Positions 1 through 8,450 of a DNA stretch of 64,000 nt are shown one piece after another. The notes under the pieces were generated by a model. That model saw only the letters and a list, made by a program, of their open reading frames with translations. It was not told the DNA's origin and did not search any database. How positions within the stretch are numbered: the stretch's first letter is position 1; every line of letters starts with the position of its first letter. Position numbers and translations under genes: made by a program. The DNA is from Tannerellaceae bacterium (GTDB taxonomy: Bacteria; Bacteroidota; Bacteroidia; Bacteroidales; Tannerellaceae). Where the stretch lies: the NCBI GenBank assembly GCA_031288615.1, contig JAITRC010000006.1:34745-98744 (forward strand), written 5' to 3'.

Positions 1-539
1 GAGGCATAAGTGGGCTGACGCAAGGCTTTGACAGGGTGAAGGGCGACCAGATGGGCATGCTGGCGACGGTGATCAACAGCTTGGCACTAAGCTCGGCGCT
101 ATCGGCGATGGGGGTGAAGAACACCCTTTTCACGGCCGCACGGATGGAGCCGATAGGCGAGTTCTACGCCAGGGACAAAGCGGTAGAGCGGCTGGAGGCA
201 GGCTATGTGACGCTCTTTGCAGGGGGAACGGGCAATCCCTTCTTCTCTACCGACACGGGGGCGGCATTGAGAGGCGTAGAGATAGGGGCGGAGGCACTGC
301 TGAAAGGTACACGGGTGGATGGGGTCTATACGGCGGATCCGGAAAAAGACCCGTCAGCGGTCAAGTTTGCGGACATCACCTACGATGAAATCTACCGTCG
401 CAATCTGCGGGTGATGGATTTGACGGCCACGACACTGTGCAAGGAGAATGGTTTCCCGATAGTGGTGTTCAATATGGATGTGGAGGGCAACCTACTGAAG
501 GTGGTGCGCGGTGAGGGGATAGGTACACGGATTCACTGA
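1..539 (+). CDS. pyrH: UMP kinase (5' part outside window)
   Basis: Phosphorylates UMP to UDP in the cytoplasm, an early step of pyrimidine nucleotide synthesis. The frame is open from base 3 to the TGA at 537-539 (178 codons visible of about 236-240 usual), so roughly the first quarter lies upstream of the window. The visible part carries the family signatures GFDRVKGDQMGMLATVIN, FAGGTGNPFFSTD (nucleotide-binding glycines) and DGVYTADPEKDP. A GTG at 36 could be mistaken for a start, but the homology clearly begins before it. pyrH is often followed by frr; here the next gene is on the opposite strand and overlaps the last 7 nt, so frr is not downstream. Confidence 0.95.
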   Translation, partial: GISGLTQGFDRVKGDQMGMLATVINSLALSSALSAMGVKNTLFTAARMEPIGEFYARDKAVERLEAGYVTLFAGGTGNPFFSTDTGAALRGVEIGAEALLKGTRVDGVYTADPEKDPSAVKFADITYDEIYRRNLRVMDLTATTLCKENGFPIVVFNMDVEGNLLKVVRGEGIGTRIH

Positions 540-1513
540 CCGGCGGCAGTCTCCTGAAGACCTTTTTTAAGGGGATAGTGTGGCACGAAGCCGAGTTCAT
601 GCCGTAAGGGGCTGGTGTCGCAACGCCAATTGCGTTGCCGGAGGATGCGATATTTGTCGGAGTTGAGTGTGACGGGGTGGCCTTGTAGTCTACCCAAGTG
701 CTCCAGACAAAAGCAGGCCAGACGGATGAGGGGAAGGGGGATTCGTAAAGGAAAGACGAAACGGCGGCCGACGGCTTCCTGCATCAGACGGGTGAAAGCG
801 CGGTCGGAGTAGTCTTGGCCATCGGCTACGAGGTATCGGCGGTTGAGCACCTGGTCATTTTCAAGGGCAAGGAAAGTGACACGGGCTAAGTCCTTGACGT
901 AGATGAAAGTGAGTATCTGGGGCTTGATGCCTGCGGCAACACCTAAGCCTTTACGTACCTGCTGCAAGGCAAGGGCATAGTCCTTGTCACCGGGTCCGTA
1001 GACGCCGGTGGGGTGTAAGATCACGAAAGGGAAAGGAGCTTTGGCGACGAACTGCTCGGCGGCCAACTTGCTTTGTCCGTAGAGACTGTCGGGGTGTTGG
1101 GGATCGGAGATAGTGATGGGGCGGAAGGTCTTCTCATCACCAGCCCCGAAACTACTTAAGCTACTCATGAAGAGGAGCTTCTTCGGGGGTAGTCCGGTGA
1201 TAGCCAAAGCTTCAATGAGGTTTTGTGTATACAAGGTGTTGATGCGAAAGAAGTCATCCTTGTGGATGACCTTCGTCACACCGGCATTGTGCACCACATA
1301 ATCCCATCCACCTGCGACATCAGCTAAGCGTGCGGCGAGGCGGTTGACGTCGTCGAAAGGTAAATCGAGTAGGGTATGGACACCGGCCGTCGGTAAACGG
1401 GACAAGTCACTCGAAGTCCGCACAGCCACCCAAACATCGTGCCCTCTGCGGAGAGCCTCCTCAACCAAATAAGCCCCGATGAACCCACTAGCACCGGTGA
1501 TGAGTACCCTCAT
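533..1513 (-). CDS. NAD-dependent epimerase/dehydratase (extended SDR)
   Basis: A 326-residue extended short-chain dehydrogenase/reductase, most like nucleotide-sugar epimerases/dehydratases. The Rossmann glycine motif GASGFIG is at residues 7-13, the VVHNAG strand follows near 73-78, and the catalytic pair is Tyr145/Lys149 in YGQSK; LHPTGVYGPGD and a late GHPVTL segment also fit the family. The substrate cannot be told from sequence. It is the last gene of the thrS minus-strand operon; its ATG overlaps the stop of the upstream acyltransferase as ATGA, so the two are probably translationally coupled. Its 3' end overlaps pyrH by 7 nt with no room for a terminator. Confidence 0.88.
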   Translation of the reverse strand: MRVLITGASGFIGAYLVEEALRRGHDVWVAVRTSSDLSRLPTAGVHTLLDLPFDDVNRLAARLADVAGGWDYVVHNAGVTKVIHKDDFFRINTLYTQNLIEALAITGLPPKKLLFMSSLSSFGAGDEKTFRPITISDPQHPDSLYGQSKLAAEQFVAKAPFPFVILHPTGVYGPGDKDYALALQQVRKGLGVAAGIKPQILTFIYVKDLARVTFLALENDQVLNRRYLVADGQDYSDRAFTRLMQEAVGRRFVFPLRIPLPLIRLACFCLEHLGRLQGHPVTLNSDKYRILRQRNWRCDTSPLRHELGFVPHYPLKKGLQETAAGQ

Positions 1514-2091
1514 ACCTCAATGAAATTCTCCTTATGCCGTCCACTCACCCCCCGATAATACGAGCGGATGGCATGTAAATCGTTACGTACGTCACCGGTA
1601 GGCCGGAAGAGGCCTCGCACACCGATTTCCTTCTTCGCATAGTCAATGTAGATCAGCAGGATGGGTACGGAGGCGGCTTGGGCGATGTAATAAAAGCCCT
1701 TTTTCCACTCCTTGACGGGCTTACGTGTCCCTTCAGGGGTGATGGCAATCTGAAAATGCTCATGGATAGCGAACTCGTTGGTCACCTGTTCGGTCACGAG
1801 GGCTGCCTTACTCCGGTTGACAGGTACTCCCCCAAGGGGGCCCAGAAGAAGATTCAGGGGGAAGGTAAACCACTCCTTTTTAATCAGGAAGCGGGCATTG
1901 TGTCCGAGTGAGGCGTAAAAGATCTCCCCGATGATGAAGTCCCAGTTGCTGGTATGGGGGGCGACACAGATGACACACTTGGGAATCTCAATGCCCTGTA
2001 AAGGGCCATAAGTCCACCCCGCCTTTTTGTATATCCACCGGCAAAGGGACTGGCTCAAAGTCTTTTTCCCACTTCCTTTCATGCTCACCAT
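1510..2091 (-). CDS. lysophospholipid acyltransferase family protein
   Basis: A small (193 aa) PlsC-like acyltransferase that would esterify a lyso-lipid or glycerol-phosphate acceptor at the inner membrane. The HX4D catalytic motif is HTSNWD (His46, Asp51) and the acceptor-binding motif is the later PEGTRK. The ORF can be opened much further upstream (to 2463), but that part is the antisense-like shadow of mnmA, so I take the ATG at 2091; a second ATG at 2082 is equally possible. The start sits 7 nt after the mnmA stop and the stop overlaps the next gene (ATGA). Acyl donor and acceptor are not predictable. Confidence 0.85.
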   Translation of the reverse strand: MVSMKGSGKKTLSQSLCRWIYKKAGWTYGPLQGIEIPKCVICVAPHTSNWDFIIGEIFYASLGHNARFLIKKEWFTFPLNLLLGPLGGVPVNRSKAALVTEQVTNEFAIHEHFQIAITPEGTRKPVKEWKKGFYYIAQAASVPILLIYIDYAKKEIGVRGLFRPTGDVRNDLHAIRSYYRGVSGRHKENFIEV

Positions 2092-2098
2092 CTTAGGG

Positions 2099-3190
2099 TC
2101 AGCCAAAGGTAGTATCTTTCTTCGGGTCGGGGACGATGGTGCCGCTACCGATACAAAGTCGGGAAGCACTGTCGTAAACCACACCATACTGTCCGGGAGC
2201 AATGCCCTGCAGGCGTTGGTCGGAATGGATGCGGAAGTAATCGCCCTGTGGGGAAAGCTTCCCGACCGTGAACTCAGGGGTGTGTCGAATCTTGAAGGTG
2301 ATGTCCTGAGGAGCGGTGCTGTTGCCCCAAGGATTGGCGGTGATGAAATGAAAATCCTGTAGCAGGAAAGCGTTGCCGTACTGCTCCTCAGGATCATAGC
2401 CGTTGGAGACGTAAAGGGTGTTGTCAGGGATGTCTTTGTGTACGACGAACCAGGGGCCGCCACTAAGCCCTAAGCCTTTGCGCTGGCCGATGGTGTGAAA
2501 CCAATAGCCATTGTGGGTGCCGAGCCGCTTGCCGCTGCCCCACTCAATGATAGCACCTTGCTTGATGCCCAAATGCCGCTCAATGAATTGGTTGTAGTTG
2601 ATCTTGCCGAGGAAGCATATACCCTGACTATCGGGGCGGTGTGCGCTGGGTAGGTTGAGCGAAGCGGCCAATGCCCGTACTTCGCTCTTGAGCAGATGCC
2701 CGATGGGGAAGAGTAACTTACTGAGCTGGGGGAGGGTGATTTGTGCAAGGAAATCGGTTTGGTCTTTGACGGGGTCTTTGGCGGTGGAGAGCCAGGTGAG
2801 GCGGTCGTAGACGGTGGTAGTGGCATAATGTCCGGTGGCGATGTAAGCAAAATCTTTACCCCATTGTTCGTTGAAACAGCCGAACTTAATGTAGCGATTA
2901 CAGAGCACATCGGGGTTGGGCGTCAAGCCCTGCCGCACGGAGGAGAGGGTGTAATCCACCACCTTTTCCCAATACTCTTTATGAAGGGAGACCACCTCAA
3001 AGCGACACCCGTACCGATGCGCCAGGTATGTACCTATCTCAATATCCTCCTCAGAAGGACACCCACCATCGGCTACATCCTCCATGCCGATGTGGATGTA
3101 GAAAATCACAGGCTCAAGGCCAGCCTCTTTAAGCAGGTGGACAGCTACCGAGCTGTCCACACCACCTGATACCAGGGCTGCTACCTCCAA
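2099..3190 (-). CDS. mnmA: tRNA-specific 2-thiouridylase MnmA
   Basis: Transfers sulfur to U34 of Lys, Glu and Gln tRNAs after adenylation. The 363-residue protein has the PP-loop SGGVDSS at residues 8-14, the catalytic Cys97 in VLCNRYIKFG and the second cysteine at 192 in GICFLG, followed by the GYWFHTIGQRKGLGLSGGPWFV stretch seen in the family. Length is normal. The start is TTG at 3190, 7 nt downstream of the rplT stop; no ATG fits between the rplT stop and the PP-loop. It is cotranscribed with the thrS-infC-rpmI-rplT translation operon. Confidence 0.95.
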   Translation of the reverse strand: MEVAALVSGGVDSSVAVHLLKEAGLEPVIFYIHIGMEDVADGGCPSEEDIEIGTYLAHRYGCRFEVVSLHKEYWEKVVDYTLSSVRQGLTPNPDVLCNRYIKFGCFNEQWGKDFAYIATGHYATTTVYDRLTWLSTAKDPVKDQTDFLAQITLPQLSKLLFPIGHLLKSEVRALAASLNLPSAHRPDSQGICFLGKINYNQFIERHLGIKQGAIIEWGSGKRLGTHNGYWFHTIGQRKGLGLSGGPWFVVHKDIPDNTLYVSNGYDPEEQYGNAFLLQDFHFITANPWGNSTAPQDITFKIRHTPEFTVGKLSPQGDYFRIHSDQRLQGIAPGQYGVVYDSASRLCIGSGTIVPDPKKDTTFG

Positions 3191-3197
3191 GCCGCGA

Positions 3198-3542
3198 TTA
3201 CTTCACTTTTTCGACAATAGCCTTGAAGGCAAGAGGATGGTTCATAGCGAGGTCAGCCAACACTTTGCGGTTGATCTCCACTCCCTTATCGTGCAAGGCA
3301 CCCATAAGTCGGGAATAAGAAAAGCCTTCAAGTCGAGCAGCGGCATTGATACGCTGAATCCACAAAGCACGGAAAGACCGTTTCTTATTGCGTCGGTCGC
3401 GGAAGGCGTACAACAGGCCTTTCTCCCAAGTGTTTTTGGCGACCGTCCAGACATTGCGCCTGGCACCATAATAACCTCTAGTGAGCTTGAGTATTCTCTT
3501 TCTTTTCGCTCTTGAAGCGACGTGATTTACTGATCTGGGCAT
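3198..3542 (-). CDS. rplT: 50S ribosomal protein L20
   Basis: L20 binds 23S rRNA early in 50S assembly. The 114-residue protein starts [16 protein letters not shown] and carries the conserved [10 protein letters not shown] and [19 protein letters not shown] segments; length is standard. It is preceded by rpmI with 22 nt between, the usual infC-rpmI-rplT order. In several bacteria L20 represses this operon by binding its mRNA; I did not find a convincing L20 leader structure here. Confidence 0.98.
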   Translation of the reverse strand: MPRSVNHVASRAKRKRILKLTRGYYGARRNVWTVAKNTWEKGLLYAFRDRRNKKRSFRALWIQRINAAARLEGFSYSRLMGALHDKGVEINRKVLADLAMNHPLAFKAIVEKVK

Positions 3543-3564
3543 GATGCTGAATGGTTTAGGTTAA

Positions 3565-3762
3565 TTATTTGAGCCCGAGCAATCTCTTGACCCCGTCAAG
3601 GTCTGCGCGGTGAACTAATCCCGAATGCGTCAAACTACGTTTTTGCTTGGTAGTCTTCTTAGTCAAGATATGACTTTTGAAGGCATGCTTTCTCTTGATC
3701 TTTCCTGTTCCGGTGAGGGCGAACCTCTTTTTGGCACCGGAATTAGTCTTCATCTTAGGCAT
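3565..3762 (-). CDS. rpmI: 50S ribosomal protein L35
   Basis: A 65-residue, lysine- and arginine-rich protein beginning [33 protein letters not shown], the standard L35 sequence up to the usual C-terminus. It lies 48 nt after infC and 22 nt before rplT, in the normal order for this translation operon. Confidence 0.97.
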   Translation of the reverse strand: MPKMKTNSGAKKRFALTGTGKIKRKHAFKSHILTKKTTKQKRSLTHSGLVHRADLDGVKRLLGLK

Positions 3763-3810
3763 TTGCTTAATCGTTGATTATTGATAGTTTATAAAGCGTG
3801 AACACGCGGC

Positions 3811-4365
3811 TCACTTGGCTGATTCTTTTGTCGGGTGGGGGGACATCTTTTTAGGCGTAAGCATGATGATCATACGCTTTCCTTCAAGCAGGGGTAACTG
3901 TTCCACCTTACCATAGTCCTCCAAATCGGTGGCAAACCGCAATAGGAGCACTTCGCCCTGCTCTTTGAAGAGGATGGAACGACCGCGAAAAAACACGTAT
4001 GCCTTTACTTTAGAGCCTTCTTCAAGGAAAGAGCGTGCATGTTTGAGTTTGAAATTGTAGTCATGGTCATCAGTCTGTGGTCCAAAACGAATCTCTTTGA
4101 CCACAATCTTCACGGATTTCGACTTCTGCTCCTTCTGTTTCTTCTTTTGCTGGTAAAGGAACTTCTTGTAGTCAATGATACGGCAGACAGGGGGGTCGGC
4201 CGTCGGGGATATCTCCACGAGGTCCAAGCCTTTCTCTTCGGCCAACTGCTGAGCTAAAGCCAGAGGGTATACTCCTTGCTCAACATTTTCACCTACCAAA
4301 CGGACTTCAGGAACATGTATATGCCCATTAATCCGATGCTGTTCTTTTACACCCTCCTTCCTCAT
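3811..4365 (-). CDS. infC: translation initiation factor IF-3
   Basis: IF-3 binds the 30S subunit, blocks premature 50S joining and proofreads the start codon. The 184-residue protein has the N-domain ([27 protein letters not shown]), the linker with [16 protein letters not shown], and the C-domain with [18 protein letters not shown] and [11 protein letters not shown]. The start used is the ATG at 4365, 39 nt downstream of thrS; the rare AUU start known from enterobacteria is not needed. The C-terminal tail is short compared with the extended tails common in Bacteroides. Confidence 0.97.
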   Translation of the reverse strand: MRKEGVKEQHRINGHIHVPEVRLVGENVEQGVYPLALAQQLAEEKGLDLVEISPTADPPVCRIIDYKKFLYQQKKKQKEQKSKSVKIVVKEIRFGPQTDDHDYNFKLKHARSFLEEGSKVKAYVFFRGRSILFKEQGEVLLLRFATDLEDYGKVEQLPLLEGKRMIIMLTPKKMSPHPTKESAK

Positions 4366-4404
4366 TTGACCCTGTTCCCTTGTGCGGTTAACGCCTTCTA
4401 TAAT

Positions 4405-6360
4405 TTATTCACTACACTTCCAGCAGTTCATCATTTCATCCACCTCTTTATTCAAAAGCGCGGCAAAGGTAGCAACTTTCATGGAACCCTTGTCGCCCTC
4501 CCCCTGTTTTCTGACGGCAACTTCACCGGCGGCAGCTTCCTTTTCTCCTGCAATGAGCATGTATGGAATCTTCTTCAACTCATTGTCACGTATCTTACGT
4601 CCTATCTTCTCACTCCGCCCGTCTACGAAGACACGTATATCATCAGCTTCCAGCTGCTCGGCTACACTATGGGCATAATCGTTGAATTTATCGCTGATAG
4701 GCAGGACGACGACCTGGTCAGGCGTCAGCCAAAGAGGAAACTTACCGCCCGTATGTTCAATGAGTACAGCCACAAAACGCTCCATAGAGCCGAAAGGCGC
4801 ACGGTGAATCATCACGGGGCGATGCTTTTTACTGTCTTCCCCCGTGTATTCGAGGTCAAACCGTTCGGGCAGATTGTAATCGACCTGAATGGTACCTAAC
4901 TGCCAGCGTCGACCGATGGCATCCTTGACCATAAAATCCAACTTCGGACCATAAAAAGCAGCCTCGCCCAACTCAATACGGGCTTTGAGGCCTTTTTCTT
5001 GACAGGCTTCGAGGATGGCGCTTTCGGCTTTGTCCCAATTCTCGTCGGAGCCGATGTACTTTTGTTTGTTGCCGGGATCGCGGAGCGAGATCTGCGCCTC
5101 AAAGTTGTCGAAATCCAGGGCTTTGAAGATGATGAAGATGATGTCCATCACTTTTAAGAACTCATCTTTGAGCTGATCGGGACGGCAGAACAAGTGTGCA
5201 TCGTCTTGGGTAAATCCCCGCACACGCGTCAAACCGTGCAACTCACCGCTTTGCTCATAGCGGTAAACCGTACCAAACTCGGCGAAACGTATCGGCAGGT
5301 CGCGGTACGAACGCGGGGCAAGCTTGTATATTTCACAGTGATGTGGGCAATTCATGGGCTTCAAGAGGAACTCTTCTCCTTCCTGAGGGGTATGGATGGG
5401 CTGGAAAGAGTCCTTGCCATACTTTTCGTAATGTCCGGACGTGACATACAAGAGCTTTCCGCCGATATGTGGGGTCATCACCTGCTGGTATCCGTACTTC
5501 TTCTGAATGCGCTTGAGGAAGTCCTCCAGCCGTAGACGCAATTGCGTTCCTCGCGGCAACCATAAAGGTAAACCGGCACCCACAGCTTGGGAGAATCCAA
5601 AAAGCTCCAGCTCCTTACCTACCTTACGGTGATCGCGCTTGCGCGCTTCCTCAAGGAGGGCGAGGTGCTCATCAAGCAGCTTCTTCTTAGGGAAGCTGAT
5701 GGCGTATAGCCGCACCAACTGCTTACGTTTCTCATCGCCCCGCCAATAAGCACCGGCCACGCTGAGAATCTTGACCGCCTTAATATAAGATGTGTCGGGG
5801 AGGTGCGGACCACGGCAGAGGTCGGTAAAATCCCCTTGCGTGTAAGTAGTAATGGAGCCGTCCTCCAACTCACCAATCAACTCCACCTTATACGCTTCCC
5901 CTCTCTCTGAAAAGGCTTGCAGTGCATCCTGCTTACTTATTTCCTTGCGACAGACAGGCTCTTTCTTGGCCGCTAACTCCACCATCTTTGCCTCAATGGC
6001 CGGAAAATCACTGTCCTTGATGGTTACACCTTCACCTGGATCTACATCATAATAGAAGCCATTCTCAATGGCAGGGCCTATACCGAATTTAATCTTCGGG
6101 TACAGCTCCTGCAAGGCTTCGGCCAGAAGGTGTGCACTGGTGTGCCAATAAGTATGCTTACCGGCCTGGTCATCCCACTTAAATAGCTTGAGGGACGCAT
6201 CCTTCCCTATCGGCCGACCTAAGTCCCAAACCTCTCCTTCCACTTCAGCAACCAACACCTCTTGTGCCAGCCGCTGACTGATACTCCCTGCTATCTGCAG
6301 GGGTGTTGTACCTTCGGCAAATTCTCTAACGGAACCGTCCGGAAAACTTATCTTCACCAT
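4405..6360 (-). CDS. thrS: threonine--tRNA ligase
   Basis: Charges tRNA-Thr. The 651-residue class II synthetase shows the N-terminal TGS domain ([14 protein letters not shown]), the second additional (editing) domain, and the catalytic core with the zinc-site region [10 protein letters not shown], motif 2 region [17 protein letters not shown] and [18 protein letters not shown], then the anticodon-binding domain. The frame is open to 6387, but the product clearly begins at the ATG at 6360. No T-box leader is visible; the gene is expressed from a TAnnTTTG box 25 nt upstream and heads the thrS-infC-rpmI-rplT-mnmA operon. Confidence 0.97.
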   Translation of the reverse strand: MVKISFPDGSVREFAEGTTPLQIAGSISQRLAQEVLVAEVEGEVWDLGRPIGKDASLKLFKWDDQAGKHTYWHTSAHLLAEALQELYPKIKFGIGPAIENGFYYDVDPGEGVTIKDSDFPAIEAKMVELAAKKEPVCRKEISKQDALQAFSERGEAYKVELIGELEDGSITTYTQGDFTDLCRGPHLPDTSYIKAVKILSVAGAYWRGDEKRKQLVRLYAISFPKKKLLDEHLALLEEARKRDHRKVGKELELFGFSQAVGAGLPLWLPRGTQLRLRLEDFLKRIQKKYGYQQVMTPHIGGKLLYVTSGHYEKYGKDSFQPIHTPQEGEEFLLKPMNCPHHCEIYKLAPRSYRDLPIRFAEFGTVYRYEQSGELHGLTRVRGFTQDDAHLFCRPDQLKDEFLKVMDIIFIIFKALDFDNFEAQISLRDPGNKQKYIGSDENWDKAESAILEACQEKGLKARIELGEAAFYGPKLDFMVKDAIGRRWQLGTIQVDYNLPERFDLEYTGEDSKKHRPVMIHRAPFGSMERFVAVLIEHTGGKFPLWLTPDQVVVLPISDKFNDYAHSVAEQLEADDIRVFVDGRSEKIGRKIRDNELKKIPYMLIAGEKEAAAGEVAVRKQGEGDKGSMKVATFAALLNKEVDEMMNCWKCSE

Positions 6361-6384
6361 TATGACTATAGGGGGGAAACGGCG

Positions 6385-6392
6385 CAAAGATA
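6385..6392 (-). promoter_or_regulatory. promoter -7 box for the thrS operon
   Basis: On the minus strand this reads TATCTTTG, an exact match to the Bacteroidota -7 consensus TAnnTTTG, placing a start near 6378 and a leader of about 18 nt before thrS. No clear -33 TTG is seen at the usual distance. It is divergent from the ilv promoter 20-50 nt away. Confidence 0.55.
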
Positions 6393-6410
6393 GGTTTTTT
6401 GCAGAAACCC

Positions 6411-6439
6411 TTGCGGATATAAATTCTTTCGTACTTTTG
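6411..6439 (+). promoter_or_regulatory. promoter of the ilv operon
   Basis: A -33-like TTG at 6411-6413 is followed after 18 nt by TACTTTTG (6432-6439), matching the Bacteroidota consensus TAnnTTTG. The predicted start is near 6446, about 13 nt before the leader-peptide ATG, so the whole attenuation leader lies in the transcript. Confidence 0.7.
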
Positions 6440-6458
6440 CGGCGAAATAGATAAGGCT

Positions 6459-6521
6459 ATGCGGAATCGTGCCCTACATGTCATTCTTCTCGTGGTGAGC
6501 TTGCCGGTCGTCGGCGAGTGA
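6459..6521 (+). CDS. ilv operon leader peptide
   Basis: A 20-codon ORF that reads M-R-N-R-A-L-H-V-I-L-L-V-V-S-L-P-V-V-G-E-stop. Ten of its 20 residues are Leu, Val or Ile, including the run V-I-L-L-V-V at codons 8-13 and V-V at codons 17-18. It sits just downstream of the predicted ilv transcription start and upstream of a mutually exclusive antiterminator/terminator pair and ilvD. By analogy with ilv leader peptides of enterobacteria it is a sensor: ribosomes short of charged Val/Leu/Ile-tRNA would stall inside it. It shares no expected sequence similarity with those peptides; the call rests on composition and position. Confidence 0.85.
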   Translation: MRNRALHVILLVVSLPVVGE

Positions 6522-6591
6522 AGGAGGAAGGCGTGCAGACACAGCATAGGTGTAACAGTGTAGAGGCCTTTCTCCTTAGTAGGGGAAAGGC
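6500..6591 (+). promoter_or_regulatory. transcription attenuator controlling ilvDBNC
   Basis: Three RNA structures can be read directly. (1) A 7-bp pause-like hairpin, 6500-6506 with 6512-6518, lies just before the leader stop codon. (2) An antiterminator pairs 6523-6532 (GGAGGAAGGC) with 6566-6575 (GCCTTTCTCC) over 10 consecutive pairs, one of them G-U. (3) A terminator pairs 6566-6575 with 6582-6591. (2) and (3) share the same strand and exclude each other. The antiterminator's first arm begins 2 nt after the leader stop, so a ribosome finishing the leader would cover it and allow termination, while one stalled at the Val/Leu codons would leave it free. Confidence 0.85.
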
Positions 6592-6597
6592 TTTTTT
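6566..6597 (+). terminator. intrinsic terminator (attenuator) before ilvD
   Basis: A 10-bp stem (6566-6575 with 6582-6591, one G-U pair), a 6-nt loop TTAGTA, and six T directly after the stem (6592-6597). It ends 17 nt before the ilvD ATG. It is the only strong rho-independent terminator I found in the window. Confidence 0.9.
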
Positions 6598-6614
6598 GTA
6601 ATAAAAGGGAGAGT

Positions 6615-8429
6615 ATGAAGAATCAGTTACGCAGTGCCCTGAGTACAGAGGGCAGAAGAATGGCGGGTGCCCGCGCCTTGTGGCGGGCTAACGGGATGCA
6701 AGAAGCGCATTTCGGTAAACCGGTGATAGCGATAGTCAACTCGTTCACCCAGTTTGTGCCCGGACACGTCCACCTGCACGCTATCGGGCAAGAGGTCAAG
6801 GCCGAAATCGAACGGCTCGGCTGTTTCGCCGCCGAATTTAACACCATCGCCATTGATGACGGTATCGCCATGGGGCACGACGGGATGCTGTATTCCCTGC
6901 CCTCACGGGATGTCATTGCCGATAGCGTGGAATATATGGTCAATGCGCATAAAGCCGATGCAATGATTTGTATCAGTAACTGCGACAAGATCACTCCGGG
7001 CATGCTGATGGCCGCCATGCGTTTGAACATCCCTGCCGTCTTCGTATCGGGAGGGCCTATGGAGGCAGGTGAGGCCGACGGCCGTTACCTTGATTTGATT
7101 GACGTGATGATAGAGGCGGCCGATGAGGCGGTGAGTGATGACACAGTCGCCAAGATTGAACGGGCTGCCTGCCCGGGTTGCGGATGCTGTTCGGGTATGT
7201 TCACCGCCAACTCCATGAACTGCCTTACCGAAGCGATAGGGCTATCCCTTCCCGGTAACGGGACTATACCTGCTACGCACGTACACCGTAAGAAGCTTTT
7301 CCTACAGGCCGCCCGCCTTATCGTGGATAATGCATACAAATACTACCGCGACGGCGACGATTCTGTACTTCCCCGCAGCATCGCTACGCGCCAGGCGTTT
7401 CTCAATGCCATGACGCTGGATATTGCCATGGGCGGATCCACCAATACGGTGCTCCACCTGCTGGCGGTGGCGCATGAGGCGGAAGTTGATTTTACGATGA
7501 ACGACATTGACACCCTCTCCCGCCAAACCCCTGTGCTTTGCAAGGTTGCGCCCAGCTGTGCCTACCACGTGCAAGACGTCAATCGTGCGGGCGGTATCCT
7601 TACCATACTTGGCGAACTGCACAAAGGGGGGCTATTGGATGGTGCCGTCCGGCGTGCAGATGGGCTGAACCTTGCTGAGGCTATCGCCGCATACAACCCG
7701 TCCACCCTTCCCACCGCTTCCATTTACGCAGCTGCACCGGCGCGCCGTTTCAACCTTACCCTGGGTTCGCAAGAGACCTATTACGAGACACTTGACGGAG
7801 ACCGTTCAGCCGGATGTATTCGTGACCTCGCGCACGCCTACTCCAATGACGGCGGACTGGCGGTACTCTACGGGAATATAGCCGAAGCGGGGTGCGTGGT
7901 CAAGACGGCAGGTGTGGATGAGAGTATATTCCGTTTTTCCGGCAAAGCCAAAGTCTTTGATTCGCAGGAAGCGGCATGTGAAGGGATACTAAATCATTCC
8001 GTAGAGGCAGGCGATGTGGTGGTGATTACCTACGAAGGGCCGAAAGGCGGGCCGGGTATGCAGGAGATGCTATACCCTACCTCTTATATTAAGAGCCGTC
8101 ACTTGGGAAAGGAGTGTGCCCTGATTACTGACGGCCGGTTCAGTGGAGGTACATCCGGCCTCTCAATAGGCCATGTCTCACCCGAAGCAGCGGCAGGCGG
8201 TGCTATCGCCCTTGTCCGTGACGGTGACCTCATTGAAATAGATATACCTGCCCGCACTATAAACGTCGCACTTTCCGCCGACACCCTTGCCTCCCGTCGC
8301 CGCGAAGAAGAAGCTCGCGGAGAAGCGGCCTTTACACCTCCCGTGCGCCGCCGCCCCATTCCCCGTTCATTGCGCGCCTATGCAGCACTCGTTTCCTCTG
8401 CCGATCAAGGAGCTATCCGCTCCATTTAA
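6615..8429 (+). CDS. ilvD: dihydroxy-acid dehydratase
   Basis: Dehydrates 2,3-dihydroxy-isovalerate and -methylvalerate to the 2-keto acids of valine and isoleucine. The 604-residue protein has the iron-sulfur cysteines in NCDKITPGM and [19 protein letters not shown], and the C-terminal [11 protein letters not shown] and [24 protein letters not shown] signatures. Length is normal. It is the first structural gene of ilvDBNC and is preceded by the leader peptide and attenuator, so its transcription should respond to branched-chain aminoacyl-tRNA. Confidence 0.97.
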   Translation: MKNQLRSALSTEGRRMAGARALWRANGMQEAHFGKPVIAIVNSFTQFVPGHVHLHAIGQEVKAEIERLGCFAAEFNTIAIDDGIAMGHDGMLYSLPSRDVIADSVEYMVNAHKADAMICISNCDKITPGMLMAAMRLNIPAVFVSGGPMEAGEADGRYLDLIDVMIEAADEAVSDDTVAKIERAACPGCGCCSGMFTANSMNCLTEAIGLSLPGNGTIPATHVHRKKLFLQAARLIVDNAYKYYRDGDDSVLPRSIATRQAFLNAMTLDIAMGGSTNTVLHLLAVAHEAEVDFTMNDIDTLSRQTPVLCKVAPSCAYHVQDVNRAGGILTILGELHKGGLLDGAVRRADGLNLAEAIAAYNPSTLPTASIYAAAPARRFNLTLGSQETYYETLDGDRSAGCIRDLAHAYSNDGGLAVLYGNIAEAGCVVKTAGVDESIFRFSGKAKVFDSQEAACEGILNHSVEAGDVVVITYEGPKGGPGMQEMLYPTSYIKSRHLGKECALITDGRFSGGTSGLSIGHVSPEAAAGGAIALVRDGDLIEIDIPARTINVALSADTLASRRREEEARGEAAFTPPVRRRPIPRSLRAYAALVSSADQGAIRSI

Positions 8430-8450
8430 ATCAACACAAGCATTTTTATC

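Noticed and set aside
1510..2463. 317-residue reading of the acyltransferase gene
   Set aside because: The first 124 codons run opposite the sense of mnmA in another frame, look random, and homology starts at the ATG at 2091.
6361..6614. T-box or riboswitch upstream of thrS or ilvD
   Set aside because: No T-box sequence or specifier-loop structure is visible. The ilv side is fully explained by the leader peptide and paired arms, and the thrS leader is only about 18 nt.
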